From: an uncultured Saprospiraceae bacterium | Lineage (GTDB): Bacteria; Bacteroidota; Bacteroidia; Chitinophagales; Saprospiraceae | Length of the DNA: 49,862 nt | Direction: 5' to 3' | NCBI GenBank assembly: GCA_938041325.1 | Contig: CALIAG010000392.1 | Coordinates: 1 to 49,862 of the forward strand | Part shown: positions 35,854 through 44,625 of the stretch, piece by piece | How positions within the stretch are numbered: position 1 is the stretch's first letter | Layout: each line of letters begins with the position of its first letter | Program-made: the position numbers and the translations under genes | The notes under the pieces: model-generated | Told to the model about the DNA's origin: nothing | The model's database searches: none | The model's input: only the letters and a program-made list of their open reading frames with translations

Positions 35854-37215
35854 TTATAATGACTTGTAAGTCATTGTTTTAATCTTACCTCTGTATACTC
35901 CTTTAATATCAAATAATAGTCCAGTTTTGTCACTCATGCTTAAAAAGTCTTCTTCTTTTAAATTTAAATATTCATTGTGACTCACTGCACATACGATAAC
36001 ATCATAGTTGCTAGAAGATTTCTCCTTAAGTTTAAATCCATAGTGTTTTTTTACATCATCAGAATCAGCTAGCGGATCAACAACGTCAATCGTTTTGCAA
36101 TATTTGGAAAGACATTGGACCAAGTCTGCTACTTTTGAGTTTCGGATATCAGTCACATTTTCTTTGAATGTAACACCCATGATCAAAATTTTTGATTCAG
36201 TTGGAAGCTTCCCTTTATTTTTTAATTCTTCTAAGATATTTTGTGCAATCTTGGAAGGCATGTCGTCATTAATCTTTCTGCCTGCGGTAATTAAAGTAGG
36301 GTAGTGGCCTAAATTCAGAGATCTTTGCATCAAATAATAGGGATCTACTCCAATGCAGTGTCCTCCAACCAATCCTGGATAAAATTTTAAGAAATTCCAC
36401 TTTGTACCGGCTGCTTCCAATACATCAAAAGTATTGATCCCTGCTTTTTCAAATATTTGAGACAGCTCGTTCATCAAAGCAATATTGATATCGCGTTGAG
36501 TGTTTTCAACAATCTTCGCAGCTTCCGCTACTTTAATAGTTGTGGCTTTATGAACGCCTGCAGTTATTATGGTTTTATAAACTTCCGCAATGATGTCCAA
36601 ACTTTCAGAATCACTTCCAGAAACGATTTTGACGATTTTGTCAATGGTGTTTTTCTTATCACCTGGATTAATTCTTTCAGGAGAATAACCGATTTTAAAA
36701 TCTTTATTCAATTTTAATCCGCTCACTTCTTCTAAGATTGGAACACAGATTTCGTCTGTACAACCGGGATATACGGTTGATTCAAAGACTACATAATCCC
36801 CTTTCTTTAGGACATTTGCAACAGATTTTGTTGCTCCTTTCAGTGGACCAAGATCAGGCATTTTAAAGGCGTCAATTGGAGTTGGAACAGCAACGATATA
36901 AAATTGTGCCGAAGCCATTTTTTCTCCTTCATGTACAAAATCGATTGTCTTATTTGCAAAGGCACTTGATTCAAGTTCATCACTTGGATCAATATTGTGT
37001 TTCATTAAATCCACACGTTGCTTGTTGATGTCAAACCCGATGACATTCATTTTTTTTGCGAACTCGAGTGCGATAGGTAAGCCGACGTATCCCAAGCCAA
37101 CTATAGCTAGGCTGGCTTTCCGGTTCATTAGATTTTCGAATAGCTCGAAACCATTTTTGTGTTGAATCACCTCGATCGTTGTAGAGGATTTCTGCTTTGT
37201 TGTTAGTCCTATCAT
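35854..37215 (-). CDS. UDP-N-acetylhexosamine 6-dehydrogenase (TviB/WbpO/WbpA-like)
   Basis: A 453-residue NAD-dependent enzyme oxidising the C6 of a UDP-sugar to the uronic acid in two steps. The N-terminal Rossmann motif is VGLGYVGLP (39-47). The middle domain has PGCTDEIC and the Glu/Lys-rich helix IKVAEAAKIVENTQRD. The catalytic Cys is C287 in GLVGGHCIGVDPYYL. DPSDELESSAF is typical of the UDP-GalNAc/GlcNAc branch rather than UDP-glucose dehydrogenases. It would feed a surface polysaccharide or O-antigen pathway, but no glycosyltransferase or epimerase gene is next to it. An ATG 29 codons in (M30) is an alternative start, because residues 1-29 precede the conserved fold. Confidence 0.9.
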   Translation of the reverse strand: MIGLTTKQKSSTTIEVIQHKNGFELFENLMNRKASLAIVGLGYVGLPIALEFAKKMNVIGFDINKQRVDLMKHNIDPSDELESSAFANKTIDFVHEGEKMASAQFYIVAVPTPIDAFKMPDLGPLKGATKSVANVLKKGDYVVFESTVYPGCTDEICVPILEEVSGLKLNKDFKIGYSPERINPGDKKNTIDKIVKIVSGSDSESLDIIAEVYKTIITAGVHKATTIKVAEAAKIVENTQRDINIALMNELSQIFEKAGINTFDVLEAAGTKWNFLKFYPGLVGGHCIGVDPYYLMQRSLNLGHYPTLITAGRKINDDMPSKIAQNILEELKNKGKLPTESKILIMGVTFKENVTDIRNSKVADLVQCLSKYCKTIDVVDPLADSDDVKKHYGFKLKEKSSSNYDVIVCAVSHNEYLNLKEEDFLSMSDKTGLLFDIKGVYRGKIKTMTYKSL

Positions 37216-37468
37216 TTTTTTTTGAAATATATGGTAATGAGAATGTTTCCCGGATTCAACAAATAGTATTGATCCGTAATAAATAAAAAAGTAGGATTGG
37301 TTTTGACTTATTTAAGTTTAGTGGGAAATACAGATAGGTTTATTGGGCTTACCATACATACAAATCAAAAAGGATTCCAAATAAATTTGATGTTCCAAAA
37401 TTGCCTGTCGCAAAAGGAGAGAATTAATGAATATTAAAGCGGAAAATGTATTTAGAGAAGCGGAAAAA

Positions 37469-37936
37469 TTATTTCCAGAATTTTCTTTTTTTGAAATATT
37501 TGCTGTTCACAATTAGAAGACCAAAAGATTCTCCATCTTCTTTTTCTTGTTTTGCGTGATGCGCCCCATGAGCACGAAGGATTGCACGAGAATAGGGATT
37601 GTCAAGATGTTTGAACCAATTGAATCGTCTGTGAATATAGACATCATGGATTAAAAAATAAATGAGTCCATATATCGAAATTCCAACTCCTATAAAGAAC
37701 AACCAAAGGTGTGGAGTGGCAGAACCAAGAACATAGCAAGTCGCACTAGGAATAGCGAAAACAAGGAAAAATAAATCGTTTTTTTCAAAAAAACCATCCT
37801 TTAGGTGAGGCTTGTGATGATCTTCATGCCAGGACCACAATATGCCGTGCATAACGAATTTGTGGGCAAACCAAGCCACAAATTCCATAAAAAGAACAGT
37901 AGCTATCGTAATGAAAAAGTATAAAAGAAAACTCAT
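37469..37936 (-). CDS. crtZ: Beta-carotene 3-hydroxylase
   Basis: A 155-residue membrane di-iron hydroxylase of the fatty-acid-hydroxylase superfamily that adds a 3-hydroxyl to the beta-ionone ring. The histidine clusters are all present: HKFVMH (25-30), HEDHH (37-41), HDVYIHRR (97-104) and HGAHH (123-127). Four hydrophobic segments separate them. It ends a three-gene minus-strand unit with cruF (4 bp upstream) and crtD. In this context it would hydroxylate the cyclised end of a monocyclic carotenoid. Length and motif spacing match bacterial CrtZ. Confidence 0.92.
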   Translation of the reverse strand: MSFLLYFFITIATVLFMEFVAWFAHKFVMHGILWSWHEDHHKPHLKDGFFEKNDLFFLVFAIPSATCYVLGSATPHLWLFFIGVGISIYGLIYFLIHDVYIHRRFNWFKHLDNPYSRAILRAHGAHHAKQEKEDGESFGLLIVNSKYFKKRKFWK

Positions 37937-37940
37937 GATT

Positions 37941-38579
37941 CTACAGTTTTACACTCAAAAGGCCAAAAAATGCGATTTGTAAGATAAACAAGAAAATCGC
38001 TGCTTTGTTGTTGACTTTGTTTACGAAACTAAAAAAAAGAATTTGAATGAGGAAAGCAATTACAAACCAAGATAAATAATTTTCTATCGGCACATGTGGT
38101 TTTTCCCAAGTCCAAAAGCCATAGTGTATGGCGACAGGTTCCATTATGAAATCCAACAGCAATAGCAACAAAGCCCCAAATCCTGATTTTATATAAATAT
38201 TTTGATGAGAAATCAAGTAATTGGCGATCACCCCTCCGCAATAACTCAACATTACCCAGTTAATTCCAATCATCAACGGAGTTTCCCAAAGCTTGAAGCC
38301 AAGTACCGACCCGTAACTGTATTCACCAAATGGAAATCCTGTATTAACACCAAGAACTTCAACTCCAAAACCGATTAAAAAACTACCGATTAAAAATAGG
38401 AAGAAAGAGCGATCCCAGTTTTCGTGATTCCAGAGCATGACGGATAATGAAAGCAATAAATTTAAAGGTGTTAAGCTCAACAAGTCGGGTTCCAATCTCC
38501 ATCCAATCCCTACAATTCCAACGGAATAGAAGACGGTCAAAATGATAATTGAAATGGATAATTTATTTTCTGCAATCAA
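37941..38579 (-). CDS. cruF: Carotenoid 1'-hydratase/hydroxylase, CruF family
   Basis: A 212-residue integral membrane protein with about six hydrophobic segments and no cofactor motif, of the carotenoid synthesis family that contains CruF (1'-hydroxylase of the psi end of gamma-carotene). Conserved charged and aromatic residues sit in loops, notably NTGFPFGEYSYGSVLG, NWVMLSYCGG and DFIMEPVAIHYGFW. It lies 4 bp from crtZ and 20 bp from crtD, so the three are surely co-transcribed. Predicted role: water addition at C1' of the acyclic end. Some members of the family may have other roles, so the symbol rests partly on context. Confidence 0.85.
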   Translation of the reverse strand: MIAENKLSISIIILTVFYSVGIVGIGWRLEPDLLSLTPLNLLLSLSVMLWNHENWDRSFFLFLIGSFLIGFGVEVLGVNTGFPFGEYSYGSVLGFKLWETPLMIGINWVMLSYCGGVIANYLISHQNIYIKSGFGALLLLLLDFIMEPVAIHYGFWTWEKPHVPIENYLSWFVIAFLIQILFFSFVNKVNNKAAIFLFILQIAFFGLLSVKL

Positions 38580-38599
38580 TATTAAAAGAATTTGAAAAT

Positions 38600-40057
38600 T
38601 CAGGAATGAATGAGTTCGTCAATTATTTTAGCGGACAACAAACATAGTGGAATTCCACCCCCGGGGTGAACACTTCCACCACAAAAATACAAGCCTTTTA
38701 TTTTATTAGAAAAATTCGGATGCCTCAAAAAGGCTGCCATCCGGTTATTGGAACTAGTGCCATAAAGAGCGCCCAAATGAGAAGAAGTTCTGCTTTCGAT
38801 TTTTATAGGATCTAGTATATCTTCTTCTTGAATTAAGGGCTCGATAGAAACACCGATTGTTCTTTTGATTTTATTGAGAATATTTTGACGACTTTTCTTA
38901 ATCAATTCCTCCCAGTTTTGACCGGAGTTAAAAGGAACATTGATCATTGTAAACCAATTTTCGCAGTCGGCTGGCGCATCGCCTTTTTCATGCTTACTGG
39001 TGATGTTTATGTAGACTGTTGGGTCGTCAGATATTTTACCGGAATCCAGTAAATCAAATTCTTCTCGATAGTTTTCACTAAAGAGAATGTTATGTAATCC
39101 AAGTTCTTTAAATTGCTTTTTGATGCCCCAATAAAAAATGAGTGCTGAAGTAGATTTGGGTTGGTTAAGGGTTTTATGTGGATGCTTTTCTTTCGGTAAC
39201 AATTGTCGGTAGGCATGAAAAACATCCATGTTGCAAATGACTTTATCGCAATGATGAGTTTGGCTCCCAACGCTAAGTGCATGTGCTGTTTTGTTTTTGA
39301 CCAGTATTTCATTGACTTTCGCATCAAAATGAAAAGTGACTCCTTTTGAAATAGCCAATTGATACAACGTATTTGTAATGGAGTGCATTCCGCCTTTTGG
39401 AAAGAATGCCCCGACCTTGTGTTCGAAATAAGGGATGATGTTTAAAAGACCAGGAGCTTTGTAAGGATTGGAACCATTATAAGTTGCAAATCGATTAAAA
39501 AGCTGAACGAGTTTTGGGTGATCGAAAAGTTGTTTGTTGGTCTTATGCATTGAACGAAACAAGTCCAAACCAGGAATCTTGAACAGGGCTTTTATGACTT
39601 CGAAGTTGGTCCAAGTGTTAAGTTTGTGCAATGAGTTTTCCAAAAATATTTTTCCAGTTACCTCGTACTTTCTTTTACTTTCATCCAACGCTTGGTGTAT
39701 CTGTTGTCCATTCACTCCAAGAACCTTGCTTACTTCTTCTGCAAAAAGATTGGAGTCTGAAAAAGCTTTCAAACGAGTTTGATCTTCCCAGAAATAATGG
39801 CAGACAACTTCAAGTTTTTTATATTGAAAATGGTCGTCAATTTTAACGCCTGCAACTTCAAATAAATCCTCTACATATTGTGCTTGGGTAAATAAAGAAG
39901 GTCCAGCATCAAAGCGATAGTTGCCTAATTTGAATTGGGATAGTTTCCCACCAGGATATGAATTGGCTTCAAAAACTTCTACCTCATGACCTTTTGAAGC
40001 CATTCGAATGGCTGAAGCCAATCCCCCGATTCCCGCGCCTATAATTCCTATTTTCAC
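38600..40057 (-). CDS. crtD: Carotenoid 3,4-desaturase (CrtD-like), phytoene desaturase family
   Basis: A 485-residue FAD-dependent desaturase. The N-terminal dinucleotide motif is IGAGIGGLASAIRMASKG (5-22) with an acidic residue closing the fold (EVFEAN). The middle segment TYNGSNPYKAPGLLNII and GAFFPKGGMHSI resembles CrtD more than the phytoene-to-lycopene enzyme CrtI. The C terminus has the second FAD motif YFCGGSVHPGGGIPL. It heads the three-gene unit with cruF and crtZ. The predicted reaction is introduction of the 3',4' double bond beside a 1'-hydroxyl. A plain CrtI role cannot be excluded without comparison to a second copy elsewhere in the genome. Confidence 0.85.
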   Translation of the reverse strand: MKIGIIGAGIGGLASAIRMASKGHEVEVFEANSYPGGKLSQFKLGNYRFDAGPSLFTQAQYVEDLFEVAGVKIDDHFQYKKLEVVCHYFWEDQTRLKAFSDSNLFAEEVSKVLGVNGQQIHQALDESKRKYEVTGKIFLENSLHKLNTWTNFEVIKALFKIPGLDLFRSMHKTNKQLFDHPKLVQLFNRFATYNGSNPYKAPGLLNIIPYFEHKVGAFFPKGGMHSITNTLYQLAISKGVTFHFDAKVNEILVKNKTAHALSVGSQTHHCDKVICNMDVFHAYRQLLPKEKHPHKTLNQPKSTSALIFYWGIKKQFKELGLHNILFSENYREEFDLLDSGKISDDPTVYINITSKHEKGDAPADCENWFTMINVPFNSGQNWEELIKKSRQNILNKIKRTIGVSIEPLIQEEDILDPIKIESRTSSHLGALYGTSSNNRMAAFLRHPNFSNKIKGLYFCGGSVHPGGGIPLCLLSAKIIDELIHS

Positions 40058-40085
40058 AATTTTGTTTAAGAGCTTAATATAATTG

Positions 40086-40106
40086 ATTCAAAGGAATTCT
40101 TTGAAT
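40086..40106. repeat. Inverted repeat ATTCAAAG-N5-CTTTGAAT upstream of crtD
   Basis: Perfect 8-bp arms around GAATT, centred about 38 bp upstream of the crtD start codon, inside the only plausible promoter region of the carotenoid unit (110 bp between crtD and the next gene). The size and symmetry suit a dimeric repressor or activator site. Function is inferred from position only. Confidence 0.5.
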
Positions 40107-40168
40107 TCAAGTACTAATTTTCGAACAACGAAGATGTAACAAATATTGGAGAAAAGTGTTGTGGGAAT

Positions 40169-43100
40169 TTAGGAAAGTATAGGATCGGATTTTTCTGGCT
40201 CATTGATTTGGACAATAGGCAATTCAACATAGAATTTTGTTCCTTCTCCTATAACGGTTTCGAAATAGATTTTTCCATCTACAGATTCAATGATATTTTT
40301 AGAAATAGCAAGCCCTAGACCAGTACCAGAACTCTTAGTAGTAAAGTTGGGAACAAAGACTTTGTCTTGTTTGTCTTCTGGAATACCGGTTCCATTATCC
40401 TCAACCATGACGGTTGCGATATTATCTTGGCAGTAGAGATTCACTTCTATTTTTGCCCTTCTTCCTTCTGGTATAGCTTGGATGGCATTTTTAATTAAAT
40501 TATTCAATACCCTCATCATATGATTCCTATCTGCAAATACGACTAAGGTTTCAATTGGTAAGTTTAGTTTAACATCAATGTCATTGTTTTCGGAAAACAA
40601 AACATAAACATTATAAACCAATTTATTCAATTCAATCTGTTGATTTTCTGCACGTGGCATTTTTGCAAAGTTTGAAAACTCTGTTGCGATTTGGGCGAGG
40701 TTATCAATTTGCTCAATCAAGGTTCCGGATACTCTTTTCAAAAGAGAGTCTATATTCTCTGGATTGGATTGAAAAGCATGTTGTAAATATTGAATACTCA
40801 GCTTCATTGGAGTAAGCGGATTTTTAATCTCATGGGCAACTTGTTTTGCCATTTCACGCCATGCACCTTCTCGTTCAGATTGCGCCAGTTTGTCTGCACT
40901 TTCTTCCAATTTCTTAATCAGCGTATTGTATTCACCAATTAAATCTCCGAGCTCATCTTTGTTTTTCCAGACCAATCGCTCGTTTCGTTTTCCAAGTTTA
41001 AACTCTTTGAGTTTATCCCCAATTTTCACTAGTGGACGTGTAATGGAATCTGCGACAATGATCGCTAAACCACCGGCAATAAGAAGCAAGAAAACATAAA
41101 CGTTCAATAGTGTACTCATGAAAACGGTTACATCACTTCTCAATTTACTTTGCTTAGAATAGTAGGGCAGTCCCATGTAGGCCACGGTTTGCCTCGAATC
41201 ATTTTGCAATGCAATGTAGGCAGACTTGTAACTCAGGTCGCCCATGCGTTCTTCGTTCTGAATATATTCCGTGAGTCCCTGCCTGGACAATGCTTGAAAA
41301 GCAAGGGCGCCCATCCGCTTAGCAATGATTCCTTTGTTGAAAATATCTTCCTCTGAGGATTTGACTAACTCTCCATTCAAATCATAAACATTCACATCCA
41401 TTCTGTGAATTTTCGAAATGGCTTTTGGGTCCAAAAGCGAAATTATCGTTTGTGAAGAATCAACTTTATTCATTAGAAGTTGAACTTCACGCTTCGCATC
41501 AGAAAGGACAGATTGTGTTTTTCTTTCTAACCTTTTCTCATGATAATCTTCAGAAGAATTCCTGAAAAACCAGACCGTAACAATCCCAATAATTACAAAC
41601 GAAGCAACGATAAGAGAGATTACAGATATTTGAATTCTGTTTTTTAAAGAAGGTTTATTAATGAGAGAAAAATTAAGGGTATTCGGTAGTATATTGAAAA
41701 CAGAATTGACTATTGCAAAAGCTACGATCAATAGAACCAATAATCCGAATATGTAAGAGAACAAAGAAACCGCTTTACTGAGGGTTTCTTTCTCCCGTCC
41801 AATCATCACTATTTTATTATCGGCAGCTCTATAAATTAATTCCGATCGATTGCCTACCGTTATCTCTTTGCTATTGCGTTGGTTGGGCAATTTTTGATAG
41901 TCAACATTTAAAACTGGACCATAAATTTTTCCTTCGTGATCAATGATTTCAAAATTTTCATAAATCGCATATTCATATTTACCAAGATCATGTAAGTTCT
42001 TGTATTGTTGATCAACAATCAATTCGGTATAGACTTTTGATTGCTCCCTTCTTTGTCTGTTGAATTCTAAAACAAAATCAACTGTACTTTCTGAATTAGC
42101 GCCGACTGGAAAATCTACTTTTAATAAATAACTGTTTTTATTGGTATTTGAATTTTGTAAAAAACGCAAATCCTCATTTACCGTTGGCTCCGCATTGGTG
42201 AGTATATTCTCATAGTTTTGATAATCTATACTCTGACCTTTTATTGCAGGTTCTTCTGTATTTTTAAAAGCAAAAACGTTATAACTATAGTTGTAAAATA
42301 AATAATTATTGGTGGTGAAATAACGATTGATTTGTCGCTTGATTTTGTCTTCATCTATTTTAAAAGGAAAAGGTTTTTGAATTTCGTTGATCAAAAATTG
42401 ATCGTTGGAAATTTTGTCCTTTAAATCTATAAATGACTTTTCTGCAATACTATCTCTGAGTACTGACAATTCTTTGGCGTAGTCAAATCGAGTCAATCGA
42501 TCCTTATGCGCATTGTATTTGAACAGTAAAATAGAAGGAAAGGCAGAGAGAATGATAAGCCATATGACCAACCAAGTAAAGTTGATAATATTGCTATCGA
42601 TAAATAAATCAAAAACAAGTATGAATACAAAAGCGATTAATATCAAATAGATGTTGGGAAGTATAAGATTCCCTAAAACCATGATTGGAAAAGCAACCAA
42701 TGTAGCTACCGTCAGAGCACCTAGCCGTTCGTTTCGAGTCAATGCCGTTTTTGCAATTGACATCATCATCCTATGACTAAATAAAAATAGAGCAAGTAGT
42801 AATAAAATAGCTCCTATAATAGCCATTAAAGAATAACGACTTAAATTAAAAACGTTGTCAAAGTCAAAAGTCAGACCGGTATCAAAAACCAAAGATTTGA
42901 ATACACTTGTCAAAAATATTATTCCAATTAAAATGGAAAAATAATTGAGCGTAGTCAAAGCTAACTTTGTTCTTTTTGTTAAATGCTCGAATGAAGTAAC
43001 TTTAAATTCATTATGGAAAAAGATCATGACCCACAGCAGAAGAATAATGTTTACCAGCAAGTCTCCTAATGATCTACTAAATTGAGTCTGAAAATTCGGG

Positions 43101-43945
43101 GTAAATAAATGCAGTTCTGAAAAACGATCCGTCAGTCCGAATTGAATTGAAATCCATCTCAATCCAAAAACGACCAGGATCAAAAAGGCTGCTCCATGCC
43201 AGTTCATGTTATTCCTTCCTACTATTTTTGCCAAACCATTTATAAAAACACCAAGAAAAATGAATGCGATTAAATAAATGGACAGCAATATTCCCAAATT
43301 GGTTTTATCGACAAGATCCTCTTTAGCTTCTAAATAGCATAAGGTCTTACCGTCTTTGGTAATTAAAGGAAAATTAGTTGTTTCTTGTACCAATTCTATA
43401 TTGTCAGGAATATTCGGATTGCCATGAAAATGTTTGTTCAAATATTCACTTTCCAACTCATAATCATGCTTTATTGGAATCATAGCACAGATCGTGTAAT
43501 CATCAATTCCAGGGTGTTTGAAGGATTGATACACCAATTCATAATATCCGTTTCTAAGCTTGACCAGTTTGTTTTGTTTATTTGGAGAGCTGTCTTTAAT
43601 CAGTCCTTTAAAAGGGAGAGCGAGGTTGTTGGTCCAAAAAACCAAGGTATCTTTTTGGAAAATAGCGATTGTGAAATGCTCAGTGCTGAATTTTTCAAGG
43701 AAATCGAAGTCTAATTCCTGTTGCTTAACATCGTTGGATGGGCGATTAAGCTGCCTTTTTATAAACTCCTTTTCGTCAAAGAATGGAGTAATATTCTCTT
43801 CGTGGACATGGAGTTCTTGTTCAATCAAAGAAGAGTACCTTTCCAATCGATTTACCTTATTGCTATACGAATCAAACAGCAACCCAACCAGACAAGTTAG
43901 GAGGAATAATGCAAGAAATGTATAATGCCGTTTGTTCATAAACAA
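40169..43945 (-). CDS. Large polytopic sensor histidine kinase (NtrY-like C-terminal half)
   Basis: A 1258-residue inner-membrane kinase. Segment 1 is at about 9-25, followed by a first extracytoplasmic domain (26-212). About eight membrane segments occupy 215-475, a second extracytoplasmic region runs 476-725, two more segments are near 728-750 and 772-795, a third region spans 796-940, and the last segment is 948-966. A HAMP linker follows (967-1020), then HisKA with H1038 in QVAHEIKNPLTPMK, and a complete HATPase domain (NNLIKNAIQA, EDNGTGIP, GTGLGLAISKN). The kinase core resembles NtrY. There is no receiver or neighbouring regulator. The signal is unknown, but the multiple external regions suggest an envelope-related one. 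Confidence 0.9.
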   Translation of the reverse strand: MFMNKRHYTFLALFLLTCLVGLLFDSYSNKVNRLERYSSLIEQELHVHEENITPFFDEKEFIKRQLNRPSNDVKQQELDFDFLEKFSTEHFTIAIFQKDTLVFWTNNLALPFKGLIKDSSPNKQNKLVKLRNGYYELVYQSFKHPGIDDYTICAMIPIKHDYELESEYLNKHFHGNPNIPDNIELVQETTNFPLITKDGKTLCYLEAKEDLVDKTNLGILLSIYLIAFIFLGVFINGLAKIVGRNNMNWHGAAFLILVVFGLRWISIQFGLTDRFSELHLFTPNFQTQFSRSLGDLLVNIILLLWVMIFFHNEFKVTSFEHLTKRTKLALTTLNYFSILIGIIFLTSVFKSLVFDTGLTFDFDNVFNLSRYSLMAIIGAILLLLALFLFSHRMMMSIAKTALTRNERLGALTVATLVAFPIMVLGNLILPNIYLILIAFVFILVFDLFIDSNIINFTWLVIWLIILSAFPSILLFKYNAHKDRLTRFDYAKELSVLRDSIAEKSFIDLKDKISNDQFLINEIQKPFPFKIDEDKIKRQINRYFTTNNYLFYNYSYNVFAFKNTEEPAIKGQSIDYQNYENILTNAEPTVNEDLRFLQNSNTNKNSYLLKVDFPVGANSESTVDFVLEFNRQRREQSKVYTELIVDQQYKNLHDLGKYEYAIYENFEIIDHEGKIYGPVLNVDYQKLPNQRNSKEITVGNRSELIYRAADNKIVMIGREKETLSKAVSLFSYIFGLLVLLIVAFAIVNSVFNILPNTLNFSLINKPSLKNRIQISVISLIVASFVIIGIVTVWFFRNSSEDYHEKRLERKTQSVLSDAKREVQLLMNKVDSSQTIISLLDPKAISKIHRMDVNVYDLNGELVKSSEEDIFNKGIIAKRMGALAFQALSRQGLTEYIQNEERMGDLSYKSAYIALQNDSRQTVAYMGLPYYSKQSKLRSDVTVFMSTLLNVYVFLLLIAGGLAIIVADSITRPLVKIGDKLKEFKLGKRNERLVWKNKDELGDLIGEYNTLIKKLEESADKLAQSEREGAWREMAKQVAHEIKNPLTPMKLSIQYLQHAFQSNPENIDSLLKRVSGTLIEQIDNLAQIATEFSNFAKMPRAENQQIELNKLVYNVYVLFSENNDIDVKLNLPIETLVVFADRNHMMRVLNNLIKNAIQAIPEGRRAKIEVNLYCQDNIATVMVEDNGTGIPEDKQDKVFVPNFTTKSSGTGLGLAISKNIIESVDGKIYFETVIGEGTKFYVELPIVQINEPEKSDPILS

Positions 43946-44218
43946 AAAGAGTAAGTCTCCGGTCTATAGAATAATCGCAGAATTTGGATTACTTAGTATG
44001 GTAAACGCATCAAATATTAATCCAAATTAATATAAAAAGCCTCTGAAATCTAATTTAATACAGTTTATTCGATTTCGTAATATGTAATTCGGTTTGAATT
44101 ACCTTTACTAGGAGTTTTATATTAACTACTTTTGAACGGAAACAATATAACTTGCGTTTCTTAAAATGGAGGAAACTTTTCTGAAAAGGGGACTTCATGT
44201 TGAAATAATGTAAAAAAT

Positions 44219-44625
44219 AACACTGCAAACTGTTCTATCGCGGTTTTATCTTGGCTAGTCTAAGGTAAAAATGAGGAAAGTCCGGACAACGCAGAGCACC
44301 ACACCACCTAACGGATGGGGTCACGTCTAGGCGTGATACAGAAAGTGTCGCAGAAAATAACCGCCACGCCTTGGCGTGGTAAGGGTGAAAAAGTGCGGTA
44401 AGAGCGCACGGCATGTTTTGGCAACAAAATGTGGGGATAAACCTTGTGGGTTGAAATGCCACGTATATCTCGTTTTGGGTTGCTCGCCCAATGTACGCAC
44501 TTCGGTGAATGCGCGAGAGGGGTAGGCAGATTGATTCCGATTGTGAATTCGGAACTGGATAAATGATAGAGGTTCTTTTGTTTACAAAAGAATACAGAAT
44601 CCGGCTTATAGGTTTGCAGTGTTTT
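44219..44625 (+). ncRNA. rnpB: RNase P RNA (class A)
   Basis: The catalytic RNA that matures the 5' ends of tRNAs. Bounds are set by a perfect 12-bp P1 helix: AACACTGCAAAC (44219-44230) with GTTTGCAGTGTT (44612-44623). The universal conserved regions are present: GAGGAAAGTCCGGAC (44273-44287), ACAGAAA with AACCGCC (44338-44373), and near the end ATAAATGATAGAGG and ACAGAATCCGGCTTATAGG. The size of about 405 nt is right for the class. It is followed by a T8 run (44622-44629). The gap upstream (43946-44218) should hold its promoter, which I could not locate. Confidence 0.96.

Noticed and set aside
44235-44462. A 75-codon minus-strand reading frame with Pro/Cys/His-rich product
   Set aside because: It lies wholly within the RNase P RNA gene, whose conserved motifs and P1 helix are unambiguous; the frame is a by-product of the higher GC content of that RNA.
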